Assembly: GCA_963210315.1 (NCBI GenBank)
Contig: OY723240.1
Span: 930,001 to 994,000, forward strand
Origin: Rhynchopus euleeides
Lineage: Eukaryota; Euglenozoa; Diplonemea; Diplonemida; Diplonemidae
Direction of reading: 5' to 3'
Length of the DNA stretch: 64,000 nucleotides
Positions 9,796-21,837 of the stretch are shown here, piece after piece (position 1 is the stretch's first letter; every line of letters begins with the position of its first letter). The notes below the pieces were generated by a model that saw only the letters and a program-made list of their open reading frames with translations, was not told where the DNA came from and did not search any database. The position numbers and the translations under genes are program-made.

Positions 9796-12470
9796 CAGGA
9801 CCCTTAGGACCCAAGGACTTAGGGACGCCGCGCGAACGGTCTACTATTGAAGTGATCAGGCTCCGTCGCCCATCGTATGCATCCCTCCGATGGTAATGTA
9901 CCGCTTTCTACGTTGTCACGAGCACCTTGTACGGAAAACGATCGAACCTCACTCGCTGAGGGGATCCGCCTGCCTCGGCCGTGTGCCGCCGTCGTGTGGT
10001 CAGCCTCGTGATTCTTGGTGTGCCCTATCGACAACATGCCTGTCTCTCCAGTTGCCGCACCCGGCGAGAGAGTTGATGCGTCTCAACCCGGCGAAACTAA
10101 GGGGGCAAAGGTTGCACACAGCCCCGCCTGTGCTGCAACCACCCGCTCTTGGCTGACCCCCGACGTCTGGTGCGTTTCCCACTCCGGGTGTTGGAATCCT
10201 CACCCTGTACCTCTTCGGGATCCTCCATCCCCTGGGGAACCCTTCCCCTCGAGGCTTCTTCACGTCTCCGACATATTGGTGTGTGCCCACATGACCCTTC
10301 TTCCTGACATCCTCGATGTCGTTTTGCACCCCGGGCGATGCACTGAGACGGCCGTATCCAGGTAGTCAGTGGCCATGCCCAGCCCCTCAGCGTGACAGTC
10401 CTCTGGTGCGCTCCCAGCACCACCACCGCGACGCTCGTGCATACAGTGCCACAGAAAAGTTTCGAACACGATAAATTTTAAGATAATTTTAAGTTTTAAG
10501 ACGAAAATCGCGCTTCGCGAAAAAATTTAAAACATTCTTTTGTTCAATACTTTGTTTCAAAGTCAAGGATCTTTCTCCGAAGTGTTTTCGGACAAAGATT
10601 TCTTGACAAGAGAGATACTAAAAATACTTCTTGACAGGACTGGACAGGTCGAGGTCATTCTATTTGCGATGTCAGCAGCATCCAGTGGACCCGAAAAGGC
10701 CCCCATGTCGTGTAGTTTGGAGGGATGGACCGCTCGGTTGCGGAAACCACTCGACTGGGGATAACGACCCTGTTGAGGTTGGACATTCCTCTTCTGGCCT
10801 CTCTGCCTGCGATCCGCAAACTCATCCGCTTTTGGCAACTCGCAGCAAACCTGGCGATAGGGGACAGATAGGAGTAACCTGAGTGAGGTTGAAGGATGCT
10901 GACACCCGCCTGACCCAAAGACTGCCTGTTCACAGCGCTGGAGTGTTGCACATGTGGCACATCATCCCACACACCTCTAGGAAACTCCCATGATGCAGGA
11001 TAGATAACTTTTAAAACAAAACAAAAGTTTTGAGACGAAAAAACTTTCGAACGGAGAATTTTAAAACTTTTGTTCGTTCGAAACTTTTCTGCGGTACTGT
11101 ATTCAGCCACCATGACCCGGCAGCTCTCGCCTGGGGACAGGGCTCGGCGGATCGAGAAATCACAGTCTGAAACTCGCCTCCCAGCTCCTCCGCAGCAGTC
11201 TACTGTCCGGCCGTCTTAAACTCTCGCCCTTCGGGAGCCCGGCCAACACCCGGTGCTTTCCGGCGTGATCTCGATCGCTCTGTGGCTCTCTGTGTCCTCT
11301 CCGGTCTTCGCTGGCTGCGAGCGAGTTGCGGGGTGAAGCCCAACGCGCCTCTTCATGGCGCACTGGAGACGCTGCATGGAGTGCCCAGGGGTAGGTGTGA
11401 GAGGTGCCGGCCCTTCTGGGTGAAAGAGGGCGATCGCGCGCACTGTCGTCTCCTGAACTCCGCTCGAGCGGTGGACAACACGTTCCTGCGGCCCCCTTCC
11501 CACTGGGCTGATCCCCACTGTACCTGCCCCATCGCCCGCCTCGTAGACAGCGCATCAAACGGAGGCCCTGTGGCCCCACGTGGCGTCGATTCAGTGGTAA
11601 CGCCCGGACTCAGTGTGGAGGGCGTATTTCCCGGTGCGTGAGGAAATTCGAGGCCCTGGAGGTGTGGGCATGCCAGAAGGATTCTCGGAGTCGCCTTCTT
11701 AATGAGAGAGGTGAGTCCCCGCGGACCGGAGCTTGTCGCACGCTGCAGTCGCTGTTCGGGCTTGTCGAGTAGGCTGCTGGGTACTCGGGAAGACTGGCTG
11801 ACTGCCCCCCAACCTTGTGGAATGATCTCGGCCCGCTGCCATGGCTGCGGTTTCGGTGGACCCCCTCAGCGGCGGCACCGCTGACACAGGCGATGCGGAC
11901 GCGTCTCTCAGTCGCTGCTTCTTTTGCTCCCCGAGCAGTGCAGCTTGGGAGAGCGTCTCGGCTGTGTTGGATACCTGATCTCTGTGTATGTCCCACGGCA
12001 CCTCGCAGGTGTCCAGTCAGCAGCTCCCCTTCCCTGCATGGAACTGTGAGGTCGTACGTCTCAACACCGGGCCCCAGACGCCCGGAACTCCCCCTGACCC
12101 CTGTGAATAATGCAGGCTTGAACGTGTGTCCCCCGGCAGGGAGACTATGCTTCGACGGAGTATGCCCCGCTTGGGGCGTGTGCGGGCATCCGCTTGACGC
12201 CGGGGTGCGCGTAGTCGGCATTCGCGCAGATAAGCTGGGCACGACAGACGTGCCGGCTTCTCGGGGGCGTGTCCGGGGGCGTTGCATTGGTACACGAAAA
12301 CTGTCGCCCTCGGAAAGCTCACGTCGCGTCACCGCGCTCGAGCTGGATCTGGCAGGCTGTGTGTGACAGGCCACCCTTCCGCCTTCAGGTGCCGTCACTC
12401 GGGCAAAAAAGGTGTATTTCTCAATCAAGAGAGTATGCCCCTCACGATTGTGGCACGATTGTGTCTCCCC
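9796..12470. other. Unassigned region, possible decayed element
   Basis: Open frames on both strands lack recognisable domains and are broken often. Two segments (about 10460-10640 and 11000-11090) are much more AT-rich than their surroundings, with AAAATTTTAAG and GTTTTGAGACGAAAA motifs, which suggests sequence of different origin. Nothing here can be called a gene. Confidence 0.4.
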
Positions 12471-13400
12471 GGGTCAGGCTCGGTATTCCAGTCGAAAGCG
12501 TAAATGCCCCTCGGCACTGTGCTGGGCGGGGTTGTGTCTCGGTCAGGAGAGGAGGTGCCCCTCAGGCAAAATCCTGCGTCTCGCGGTCGGGAGTGAGTGC
12601 CCCTCGGCAGGAATGTGTCTCGGCCAGGTGTCCCTCAGGCAGGGAATGTAATGTCTCGGCCCGGTGTCCCTCGGGCATGAATGTGCGTCTTGGCCAGGTG
12701 CCCCTCAGGCAGGGTGCCCCGTAGGCGGAAATGTATGTCTTGACCAGGTGCCCCTCGGGCAGGGTGCCTCGTAGGCGGAAGTGTATGTCTTGGCCAGGTG
12801 CCCCTCGGGCAGGGTGCCTCGTAGGCGGAAGTGTCTGTCTTGGCCAGGTGCCCCTCGGGCAGGGTGCCTCGTAGGCAGAGGTGTCTGTCTTGGCCAGGTG
12901 CCCCTCGGGCAGGGTGCCCCGTAGGCGGAAGTGTGTGTCTTGACCAGGTGCCCCTCGGGCAGGGTGCCTCGTAGGCGGAAGTGTCTGTCTTGGCCAGGTG
13001 CCCCTCGGGCAGGGTGCCTCGTAGGCGGAAATGTCTGTCTTGGCCAGGTGCCCCTCGGGCAGGGTGCCTCGTAGGCGGAAGTGTCTGTCTTGGCCAGGTG
13101 CCCCTCGGGCAGGGTGCCTCGTAGGCAGAGGTGTCTGTCTTGGCCAGGTGCCCCTCGGGCAGGGTGCCTCGTAGGCGGAAATGTATGTCTTGGCCAGGTG
13201 CTCCTCAGGCAGGGTGCCCCGCAAGCGTAAGCTGTAGGTATGTCGTGGCCAGGTGCCCCTCAGGCAGGTAATGTCTCGGCGAGATGCCCCTCGGGCAGGA
13301 AAAATGCGTCTCGGCTAGGTGCCTCTCAGGCAGAAGTGGGTGTCTCGGTCCGATGCTCCTCGGCAAGATCGTGTCTCGGTCAGGAAAGTAGGAGTTGGAT
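12471..13400. repeat. Satellite array 1, 50-bp period
   Basis: From about 12681 to 13230 the unit (GTGTCTGTCTTGGCCAGGTG, then CCCCTCGGGCAGGGTGCCTC, then GTAGGCGGAA) repeats every 50 bp with few changes; looser units extend to both sides. Nearly every unit has the palindrome TGCCC-CTC-GGGCA or a variant. The minus strand is open for about 220 codons because of the repeat composition; this is not taken as a gene. Confidence 0.9.
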
Positions 13401-13845
13401 ATCACTGACGTCACTTTGCTGCATCAGTATCGACCCATTTATCAGCACCCGACTGTTGCTCTTGGTCCCGCCTTTGTCAGCGCCTCTGTGACGGAACCTC
13501 CAGCTGAAGTATGCGTTTGGAAACCTTGAGCGCGATCAAGCGTGAAGCAGGTTTTCGGCGAGGCGCGGTGATAGTCTCGATGGCTGATGGGAATGTCCTC
13601 AATCCGCTGCGGCCACGGGCGCAGCGCTGTCCCGCTGTCACGTTCATAAGCGGCGGAGGACCACCTTGAACACCACGGCGTCATCATCCCCATCTTTTTG
13701 CGCCCCTCCTTCGTGCTGATCCCCCCGTGCACCTCGCCGTCATTTATTAGAACCAGTGCGTGGGGGTGTTGTTGTCCTCAACCGCGGCTTCAGCCCTCTT
13801 GAGACCTGACACGAGCATGGTGTGAGGGTCGTCTTCTCGGTCGGG
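13401..13845. other. Spacer between satellite arrays
   Basis: Non-repetitive sequence between the two arrays; no supported gene. Confidence 0.5.
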
Positions 13846-14850
13846 ATTTGGTGCCCCTCGGGCAAGATTGTGTATCTCTCGGTCGGGAGAGCGGGTGCCC
13901 CTCGGGCAAAAATTTTGTCTCGGTCAGGAGAACAGGTGCCCCTCGGGCGAGATGCTGCGTCTCTCGGTCGGGAGAGTGGGTGCCCCTCGGGCATAGTTTT
14001 GTCTCGGTCAGGATAACGGGTGCCCCTCGGGCAAAACTGCGTGTCTCTCGGTCGGGAGAGTGAGTGCCCCTCGGGCAGAATATTGTCTCGGTCAGGAGAA
14101 CAGGTGCCCCTCGGGCTAGATGCTGCGTCTCTCGGTCGGGAGAGTGGATGCCCCTCGGGCAGAATATTGTCTCGGTCAGGAGAACAGGTGCCCCTCGGGC
14201 AAGACTGCGTGTCTCTCGGTCGGGAGAGTGGGTGCCCCTCGGGCAAAATTTTTGTCTCGGTCAGGAGAACAGGTGCCCCTCGGGCGAGATGCTGCGTCTC
14301 TCGGTCGGGAGAGTGGGTGCCCCTCGGGCATAGTTTTGTCTCGGTCAGGATAACGGGTGCCCCTCGGGCAAAACTGCGTGTCTCTCGGTCGGGAGAGTGA
14401 GTGCCCCTCGGGCAGAATATTGTCTCGGTCAGGAGAACAGGTGCCCCTCGGGCTAGATGCTGCGTCTCTCGGTCGGGAGAGTGGATGCCCCTCGGGCAGA
14501 ATATTGTCTCGGTCAGGAGAACAGGTGCCCCTCGGGCAAGACTGCGTGTCTCTCGGTCGGGAGAGTGGGTGCCCCTCGGGCAAAATTTTTGTCTCGGTCA
14601 GGAGAACAGGTGCCCCTCGGACGAGATGCTGCGTCTCTCGGTCGGGAGAGTGGGTGCCCCTCGGGCAGAATATTGTCTCGGTCAGGAGAACAGGTGCCCC
14701 TCGGGCAAAACTGCGTGTCTCTCGGTCGGGAGAGTGAGTGCCCCTCGGGCAGAATATTGTCTCGGTCAGGAAACCAGGTGCCCCTCGGGCAAGACTGCGT
14801 GTCTCTCGGTCAGGAGAGTGGGTGCCCCTCGGGCAGGGTAGAATGCTGCG
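13846..14850. repeat. Satellite array 2, higher-order period of 337 bp
   Basis: Alternating units of about 41-45 bp, each starting GTGCCCCTCGGGC and followed by either CTCTCGGTCGGGAGAGTG or GTCTCGGTCAGGAGAACAG. Groups of these repeat as a 337-bp higher-order unit (for example 14020-14356 and 14357-14693). Both sub-motifs can fold back on themselves. Degenerate units continue to about 14980. Confidence 0.9.
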
Positions 14851-14982
14851 TCTCTCAGACGGTCAGATCGTGTGTCCCTCAGTCAGGAGAGGAGGTCTCG
14901 GTCGCTAAAAACGCGCCCCCTCGGGCAGAGTGGTTGTGTCATCGCTGTTGTGTCACACCAATTGCCTCTCGGGCGGTGTGTC

Positions 14983-15233
14983 TTTTTTGATTTGACAACT
15001 CCGGTTTGGTGTACCTCGATGAGCTTACCTTACCTTGTCGTCGGACACAACATATCATCGTTGTCCCAAACCCCGTAACCCACGTGAAGTGGATCATCTG
15101 AAGTGCAGAATGAGGTGGAGCAGGTGGAGCACGAAACATAAGTAAACCATAGCAAGAGAGGCCAGCAGCAGTCCCGAGTCCATCGCGTTCCTCGTAGCAT
15201 TTCCCGTACCACACAGGTGTGTTATGTGCAAAA
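14983..15233. repeat. Repeat R3, copy b
   Basis: Duplicate of 9489-9739. Here it joins the end of the satellite array directly to the duplicated block at 15230. Confidence 0.85.
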
Positions 15234-15950
15234 GAAAAAGCGTCGCAACCCCTTCATTTGATCAAATTGATGCGCTGACACTCCCGCATGTTTTTTTGTT
15301 GCGAAAAAGGTTCGAGATGACACACAGAACGGAACCTGTGTGACAAATGACGCCCAGATCACCACAAATGCACAACTCAGCCTCAAACAAAACCTGTTTA
15401 ACCAGAGTCGCTGAGTTTCGGGAGGTCGGGAGGGGGTGTGGGCAGGGATCCGATGATCGCTGCTTGGTGTGTGCGGATGGCCAGTTTCTGCGCGACACCA
15501 AGGCACGCGAGCGATATCAGACAGGCGGGTGGGGACGGCAGGTTCCAACCGACAGGGAAGTGAGAAGTGAGAGGGGGGGAGAGGGAGGGAGGGAGGGAAG
15601 AGGGGCGGATTCCCCAAGGGGGGATGTTGTGTGAAACGCACACATCGATCTGAATGAGGTGGGATGCGGCTCTGCAATAGCAGGCACTGCGCCGCGTAGC
15701 CAATCCCACCTGCTTGCTCCGTGTTCCATTTCCTCCCACGTTGCATGAGGGTAAAGAAAATGGTACGCTGTTCGATGCACATCATTCAACAAGGCTCCGC
15801 TGAGGGAGGGGGGGGGGGGGGGCGGGGTGGGGGTTTGTAATGAAACACGCACACCTCGGTCTGTTGATAATTGCGGCACTGCGCGTGCCGTCTGATTAGT
15901 TTGTTCCATTTCCTACGGCGCAATCAAAAAGGGAAACGGAGAAAATGCTA
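15230..15950. repeat. Duplicated block with R1 copy c (empty site)
   Basis: Duplicate of 6919-7637. It ends in TA (15949-15950), which is uninterrupted where the other copy carries the 1.37-kb element. It includes the long G run near 15807-15824. Confidence 0.85.
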
Positions 15951-16193
15951 CAATAAAAAGGCCATTTTCTGCACCCCTCCATGAAAACCATCACGTCGGG
16001 TTCATATACTGTAATAGTATGGACGAGGCTCTTTAGATGCTACACGCTGAACTATCACAGAGGGTCAGCAAAGCGATACCCACACGGAGTCAAGCAACAG
16101 TCAGGTGATGCAGACAGTTGCCTGAACATATTCATGAGACAGCTTGCACAGTGCATCGTAAACACACAACCTGTCAGAAGTACAGGAGTGTCT
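15951..16193. repeat. Repeat R2, copy b
   Basis: Duplicate of 9011-9253, directly continuous with R1c. Confidence 0.85.
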
Positions 16194-16887
16194 GGATACA
16201 GAAATGCCGGTGCGAGTCAGTTGGGATGAATACGTCTTCGAGAGGCATGCGATGTGAAATTGAGGAGAAACACACAAATTTGATATGATCTACAAGGAAA
16301 GGTGATCGATGACTGCGATGGAGTCGCAGAAAGATGAAATCGTACTCCTTTCGCTATAACAAGAGAAACACCCTGCCCAGCACCTGCAAAAAGGCAGATC
16401 CGGGCTACTTTTCGTGAGCGCACACTCCTGTGTCAAAGGCTGTATAAGCCCCTGTGAAGTGGCATGAAGGTGATCCTTACAAAGCTTCAGTCGTACGATT
16501 TCCTTCGTTACTTCGCGACTTCGCTACGCTTCGTCGCTCGAAACTGGTAACAAAAAAAAAACGAGGTTCTTCCTTTACAAACAACGGGGGCCTCGCCCTG
16601 TGTCAAACTGTGCCAGTTTGTCTCCCGTTGTGCGAGGCAGATCCCGTTTCTGCACTTCTGAGCGAAGGCCCAACCAGCTGTGTCTTGTTCACAGGAAAAG
16701 GGGAAGGGGTGAACAAAAAGGTTCGGGATCCAGAGAGAGAGATAATCTCCCTGGGAACGAAATGCAAAAGTGTCCTGGCTGATAAAAGTGCGGTTGTACC
16801 TGATGAGTGCAGTGCACGAAGCGCCTCCTCAAACAGATGCTGGCACATTTGGTATCACATCTTCGAAATCAAGAAGAATGCCAGAGC
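16194..16887. other. 3' flank of protease copy 2
   Basis: No supported gene. From about 16772 it matches the 3' flank of copy 1. At 16501-16548 it holds a CTTCG-rich repeat also found at 50323-50370. Confidence 0.5.
16501..16548. repeat. CTTCG-rich dispersed repeat, copy 1
   Basis: The run CTTCGTTACTTCGCGACTTC followed by GCTACGCTTCGTCGCTCG recurs at 50323-50370, near the histone gene. In both places CACCCTGCCCAGCA lies nearby, upstream. Confidence 0.75.
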
Positions 16888-19800
16888 TCACAGCCCGGTG
16901 ATGTCCCACACAAGCAGCTGGCCGTCGTGGCCGGCCGTGGCCACACGTGTGCCCTTGGGGGAGAAGCTCAGGCGGCGCACACCTCCCGCGTGCCCCACAA
17001 GCTCGGCCACCTCTGCCCCACTGCTGGTGCCCCACACCACCACCGGGCCCACCCCGACAGCGGCAACGAGGCGCCCGTCGAGCGAGTGCTGCACGTCCAA
17101 GACGAATCCAGACCCGTGCACCAGCCGCAGCCGTTCACTGCTGCTGCTGTTCGCACCCGCCCACAGCCCCACACGCACCGTCCCGTCGTCCATCCCACGC
17201 GCAAGCTCGTCTCCGTTCGGCGAGAAGGACAGCGCCGTCACATACACCCCAACAGACACCACCGCCGCCTCCTGCTGCCCGTTGTCCAGGGCGAAGATGC
17301 GCACGGCCTCCCCAGCCTCGCCTTGCACAGTCGCCACCAGTGCTGCCCCGCCAGCACCAGCACCAGCAGGTGCAAACGCAAGGTCACGCACGTGCCTGGG
17401 AAGCACCAGCTCCGGCCGCATACCCGCAACAGCGTCGTGCACGCGGGCCACGTCCTCCCCCACCCCGCCGGCCAGAAGCAGACGCCCGTCCGGCGAGAAC
17501 CGCACACGCCGCACAGGTGCCGCCGCCACATTCCCCTGCTCCAGCTCCAGCAGCACCACCCCAGTCGTGGCGTCGCACACAACAACACGCCCACCGGCAC
17601 CGCCCACTGCGACACGCGCTCCGTCCGGCGAGAAGGACACGTCGTGTGCGGCAAAGCCACCGCACGCGAGGGACCGCAGCTGTGCCCCAGTCACAGCGTT
17701 GAACACGCGCACCACCCCGTCGGCCCCGCCTGCCACGATCTCCATCCCGTTGGGCGAGTGTGCCACGCTCAGCACGCTGCCCGTGTGCAGGATGCGCAGC
17801 ACGCACCGCCGCGACGTACCCGCACCGCACGCACCAGCGGCCGTATCAGGGACTTCGCAGGATTGAGGTGCAGGTGTTGCAGGTGAAGGCGTGTGAGGTG
17901 CAGGTGTCAGCGGTGCAGGCGTTGGAGGCGCAGGTGTCGGAGGTGAAGGCGTTGGAGGTGCGGGTGTCGGGGGTGAAGGTGTTGGAGGCGCAGGTGTCAC
18001 AGGTGCGGGTGTTGCAGGTGTCGGTGTTGCAGGTGCGGGTGTCAGAGGTGCAGGTGTTGCAGGTGAAGGCGTGTGAGGTGCAGGTGTCAGCGGTGCAGGC
18101 GTTGGAGGTGCGGGTGTCGGGGGTGAAGGTGTTGGAGGTGCAGGTGTTGCAGGTGAAGGCGTGTGAGGTGCAGGTGTCGGCGGTGCAGGCGTCGCAGGCG
18201 CAGGTGTCACAGGTGCAAGGGTCGGGGGTGCAGATGTGAGCGGTGCAGACGTTGGAGGTGCAGGTGTCGGGGGAGCAGGCGTAGGTGGCGAAGGAGTATC
18301 CGGTGCGGCAGTTGTCTCCAAGCAGGTGAGTTTGAACTCGTCCAGATAGCCGTTGCCGAAGTACACCACCTGACCCAGACCTGTGCAGCTTCCCGAGAAG
18401 CTGCCTCCCACGACCTCCGTTTTGCCGTCGATGCTGACATCCAGCTTCTGTGTGCTCCAGTCAATCGTCAGCTCGAAGAAGGAGTACGTGTTCGCAGTTG
18501 CGGGAGCATTCGTGAATCTTCTGGCCGCAATCCACTTCCCCGACTGGACGCTGGGCTGGAAGCAGGTCGTGCCACCCTGGCGGAAGGACAGTGTCGGTGT
18601 GCCAGCGCCCTCCGGTGCCATGTAAAAGCTGATTGTCTTCGGTTGCGAGTCCTCCAGCAGCGACAGCGCGGACTGCCCATCGCTCCCGTCCGGGGCGACA
18701 CCGATGAGGAAGGCACCCGCACCCACAGCCACAAGAGACGACTGCCGCCTCACACCCACACCCCTAGGTGACCACATCCCCAGGTTCGCGTCGAAGGTGT
18801 CGAAGTAGTTCGTGGGGCATGTGGCCAGCCCCTGGCACTCCTGCCCGCCGTATCCGGAGTTGCACTGGCACGGCTGCAGCGGATTGTCGACACACGTCCC
18901 GCGCCCGCTGCACACATTCGGGTCCGTCGACGCAAGCCCAAAGCACACAATGCTGGAGGCTGCCACCTCCACCTTCACAGAGCACGTCGCAGACACCCCC
19001 TCACTCAAGAAGGTTGTGCTGATGGCGAAGGTCTTCCCCGCCTCGCTCGGTGCAGGTGTGAAGGTCACAAGTGACGTCGCCGTGTCTGACGTCGTCGCAC
19101 CGTCAGCCACTGTCGCCACGCGCATGGATGAAGGTGCGTCCGTCCCTGTGTACGTCACCGTCAAGGCTGACGAGTACACCGCGTTGAACTCCACGCCCCA
19201 CCCCTTCGAGTGCGGGATCAGGTGTGTCCGCCCCGCGTCCTGCGACGTGATGCAGCGGGGCTTGGTGAAGGCTGCCTTGCAGTCGTTGTACATGAAGTGG
19301 ATCCCCTCCACGTCACCCGCAGACAGCCCCTCGCGCTGCCCGATTGCCATGGGTGACACAATCGTCGGCTTCGACCCGATCTGGAACCCGTTCGCGCCGT
19401 AGTGCATGATGCTCGTGTAGTCGTACGCCCCGATGGAACGCCCCGAGGAACCCGTCTTTTCAAAGTTCGCTTCCATCCCCGCCTTGACCTGCGAGTAGTC
19501 GATGTACACAAAGTCGTCACGGTCGTTCCGCGCCTGTTCGTGTCCAAGACCTAGCGAGTGCCCTTATTCAACTTTACGTGGCGAGCGGCAAAGGTGACGA
19601 CCAGTGGGCCCAGCGCCACGCATGCCCAGACACTGAACCCAAACAGTGGCTACACACGATTCCCACACACGGTTGTCTGCGGTGAGGAAAAGAGACACCC
19701 TTAGGTCTCTGCAAAAACCTGCCGCTGGTTAGCAACCTGGGGCGCCACCCCCTAAAGTGTGAGGAGACCCGGTGGCTCAAGAAGGGTTTCCGGATCCCAC

Positions 19801-20802
19801 GCGGAGTGAGGGTAACTAGCTAGTCTTTACCCATGGGAAGACATTGTGTGTAATGCACTCCTACGTTTTTCCAACCTTTTCGGACTTTCATCCCGTCCCC
19901 CCACGTAGTGCGAGTCCTATACGCGTCCCGAACGTACTAGGGCCACTCCCACCTGTACGTTACACTGTGTGAAACAGAGACGCAACTGCGGTGGTCTGAC
20001 CTCCGTCTATGACAGAAGGGAGGCGGGCTACTCCGGCCCGGAAGCCCGCGCAGGGGGTCGCCGTGGAGGACACAGGACGAGGGGCGCCCGGCCCCCATTG
20101 GAGGTCTTGGGATCTCGGTTCTTTGGGCTCAGGGTTCCCCCTTCATAGACCAGGTCACCACCCCGGCTATTCCGGCTCCATGCACAAGGCATTTCACCAC
20201 CGAGGTAACCACCCCACCGCTGACTCTGTTCACCCCCCGCGCAGTGCAATGCGAGGGGATTAGCAGGGGCGCCACGTGCAGGCGTCAGGCGGCTTTAACC
20301 CCCCTAGACCTAGCGAGTGCCCGATCTCGTGGATCGTTGCCCCGATGCCACAGTCGCGGCCGACGTTGATCTGGTTGAAGGACCAGTACGATCTCCCCAC
20401 AGGGGAGTTGCACTGGCTGTTGTCGGAGATGAACATGATGTGGTTTGTCGGGCATGCAGCCTTCGAACCGCAATTCGTGAAGCGCACGCACGTCTTCGCC
20501 TCCCAGTGGGCGATCGCCTGCACCACCATCGCCTCGTCTGCGTCCAGTGCGTACGATGCGGGGTTTTCCGGGTTTGTGCCCGACGTCTCGATGAAGTAGG
20601 GCACCTTCCCCTCAGGCCACAGGAACCTCGGGTCGTTGATCCCTGCATTGCTCAGCACCGTCCCGTCACGCCCCTTCGGCATCTGGATGTCCCCCTGCAC
20701 GATGGTGTACTCAGCCTCACGAGCGGGCATCCCCACCGCCCAGCTGGGTGTGCCTGCCGCACACACCAGGGCAGCCAACAGCCCACGCACAGGTGACGCC
20801 AT
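16888..20802 (-). CDS. Secreted astacin metalloprotease with WD40 tail, copy 2 (intact)
   Basis: Two exons: 20802-20310 and 19550-16888 (join), 1051 residues. A signal peptide at about residues 1-22 predicts secretion. Astacin (M12A) zinc peptidase: HEIGHSLGLGHE at about 158-169, Met-turn SIMHY at 211-215. Then come an Ig-like stretch (about 255-355), an EGF module with six Cys (about 364-401), a LamG/ConA-like domain (about 402-580), a Thr/Pro-rich mucin-like linker and about seven WD40 repeats (about 761-1051; repeated SFSPDG and VWD-type motifs). ATG is chosen because the signal peptide follows it. The intron cuts the Gly codon in the zinc motif, and splicing is needed to rebuild it. Astacins are known as extracellular processing or digestive proteases; a WD40 propeller on a secreted one is unusual and its partner is unknown. 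Confidence 0.85.
17866..18300. repeat. Thr/Pro-codon minisatellite, copy 2
   Basis: Coding tandem repeat equivalent to 2107-2530, with a different unit order and a net length change in whole codons. Confidence 0.8.
19551..20309 (-). mobile_element. 759-nt introner-like intron of copy 2 (unit A)
   Basis: GT-AG intron flanked by a direct repeat (19544-19563 and 20303-20322, 19 of 20 bases equal). The same 759-nt unit lies at 3776-4534 in copy 1. The repeat carries CTAG/GT, so donor and acceptor come from the duplicated target. Confidence 0.75.
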
Positions 20803-21837
20803 CGTGACCGGCACTGCTGCAACTGGCACTGCAAGTGGCAGCTGGATAAAGTCTGAGTTTGGCGGTGTTGTGTGCAATGCAATGCAACTCAAGGCCCGTC
20901 AACGTAAATACAGTCATACAACTAACATTAGTGGTAATAAACCGCCTTCGGCCCGAAACATCCTGAAATCCACCTACGCTATTACCCCACCGATGTTAGT
21001 TGAGCAAATATACTGCAACATCATTACTTTGAAATGAAGAATATGTACGGGACCTTCTTCTTGTCAGGGACTTCTACCAGGCGAGTCGATGGCTTACAGA
21101 GTCTGATGGGTTTTGCCCGTACACTTTCAGGTCATTCCTGAGGCAAGTCATCCACTACTAAGTCCCCAACAGGCCCTGTACATACTATGGGACGCATTCC
21201 AAAATAATTCCGGTTACACAGTTCAAGACAAGTGAGAAGGCTGTGGGTGGCATGGGGTGTGGGAAGGAGCAGCCTGCGTGTGTCGACGTGCTTGGCTTGT
21301 ATCATTGCACACAGGGGCGGTGGGGCCCGTCTGCCTCGGTTGCGCAGAGGGCCACACACGCACACCCGGCACAGCGACAGACACAGCAATCCGCGGACAG
21401 CGGAGACAGCAAAGGCATGCCAGAAGGGTGGCATATGGGCATGAAGCATGGGCACGGACATGGACACATGCAGGTCCACGGATGGAATGTGAATAGGCAG
21501 AACAGAGCGCACGCAGGCTGCAGCTGGGGGCGGGGTGGGAACGCAAGGCACACAGCCTTTTGCTTGCTTGCACTGTGGGTGCAGCAGAGCAAAGTGCAGT
21601 GCGCTTTGTGTCCCGCCTCAAACTCCAGAGCAGAACCCACGACACAAGAGACAGAGACAAGGTGCAAAGGCAAGACACGCCGTGTCTTGTGCACAGGGAG
21701 CAGTGGGTCAGGGTTAGGGGTTAGCTTATGAACGGTGGTGCAAACCGAAAGGATATCGGAGGCGTGGCTGGAGCTGCAGGCAAGACGAGACCGTGCGATG
21801 GGACGGTGTGCAGTACAGTGCGGGGCAGTGCAGTGCC
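20803..21837. other. 5' flank of protease copy 2
   Basis: A splice-acceptor-like TTTATCCAG ends at 20842 on the minus strand. About 195 bp (roughly 20875-21067) are absent from the flank of copy 1 and look inserted. Beyond 21120 nothing coding is supported. Two telomere-like units (GGGTTAGGGGTTAG) occur near 21712. Confidence 0.4.

Noticed and set aside
12562-13224. Minus-strand open frame of 220 codons in satellite array 1
   Set aside because: It arises because the 50-bp unit lacks stops; three units make 150 bp, so all frames cycle. No start, domain or conservation.
12681-13230. CRISPR array
   Set aside because: The units are contiguous with no unique spacers, and the genome is eukaryotic.
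21708-21727. Interstitial telomere
   Set aside because: Only two TTAGGG-like units.
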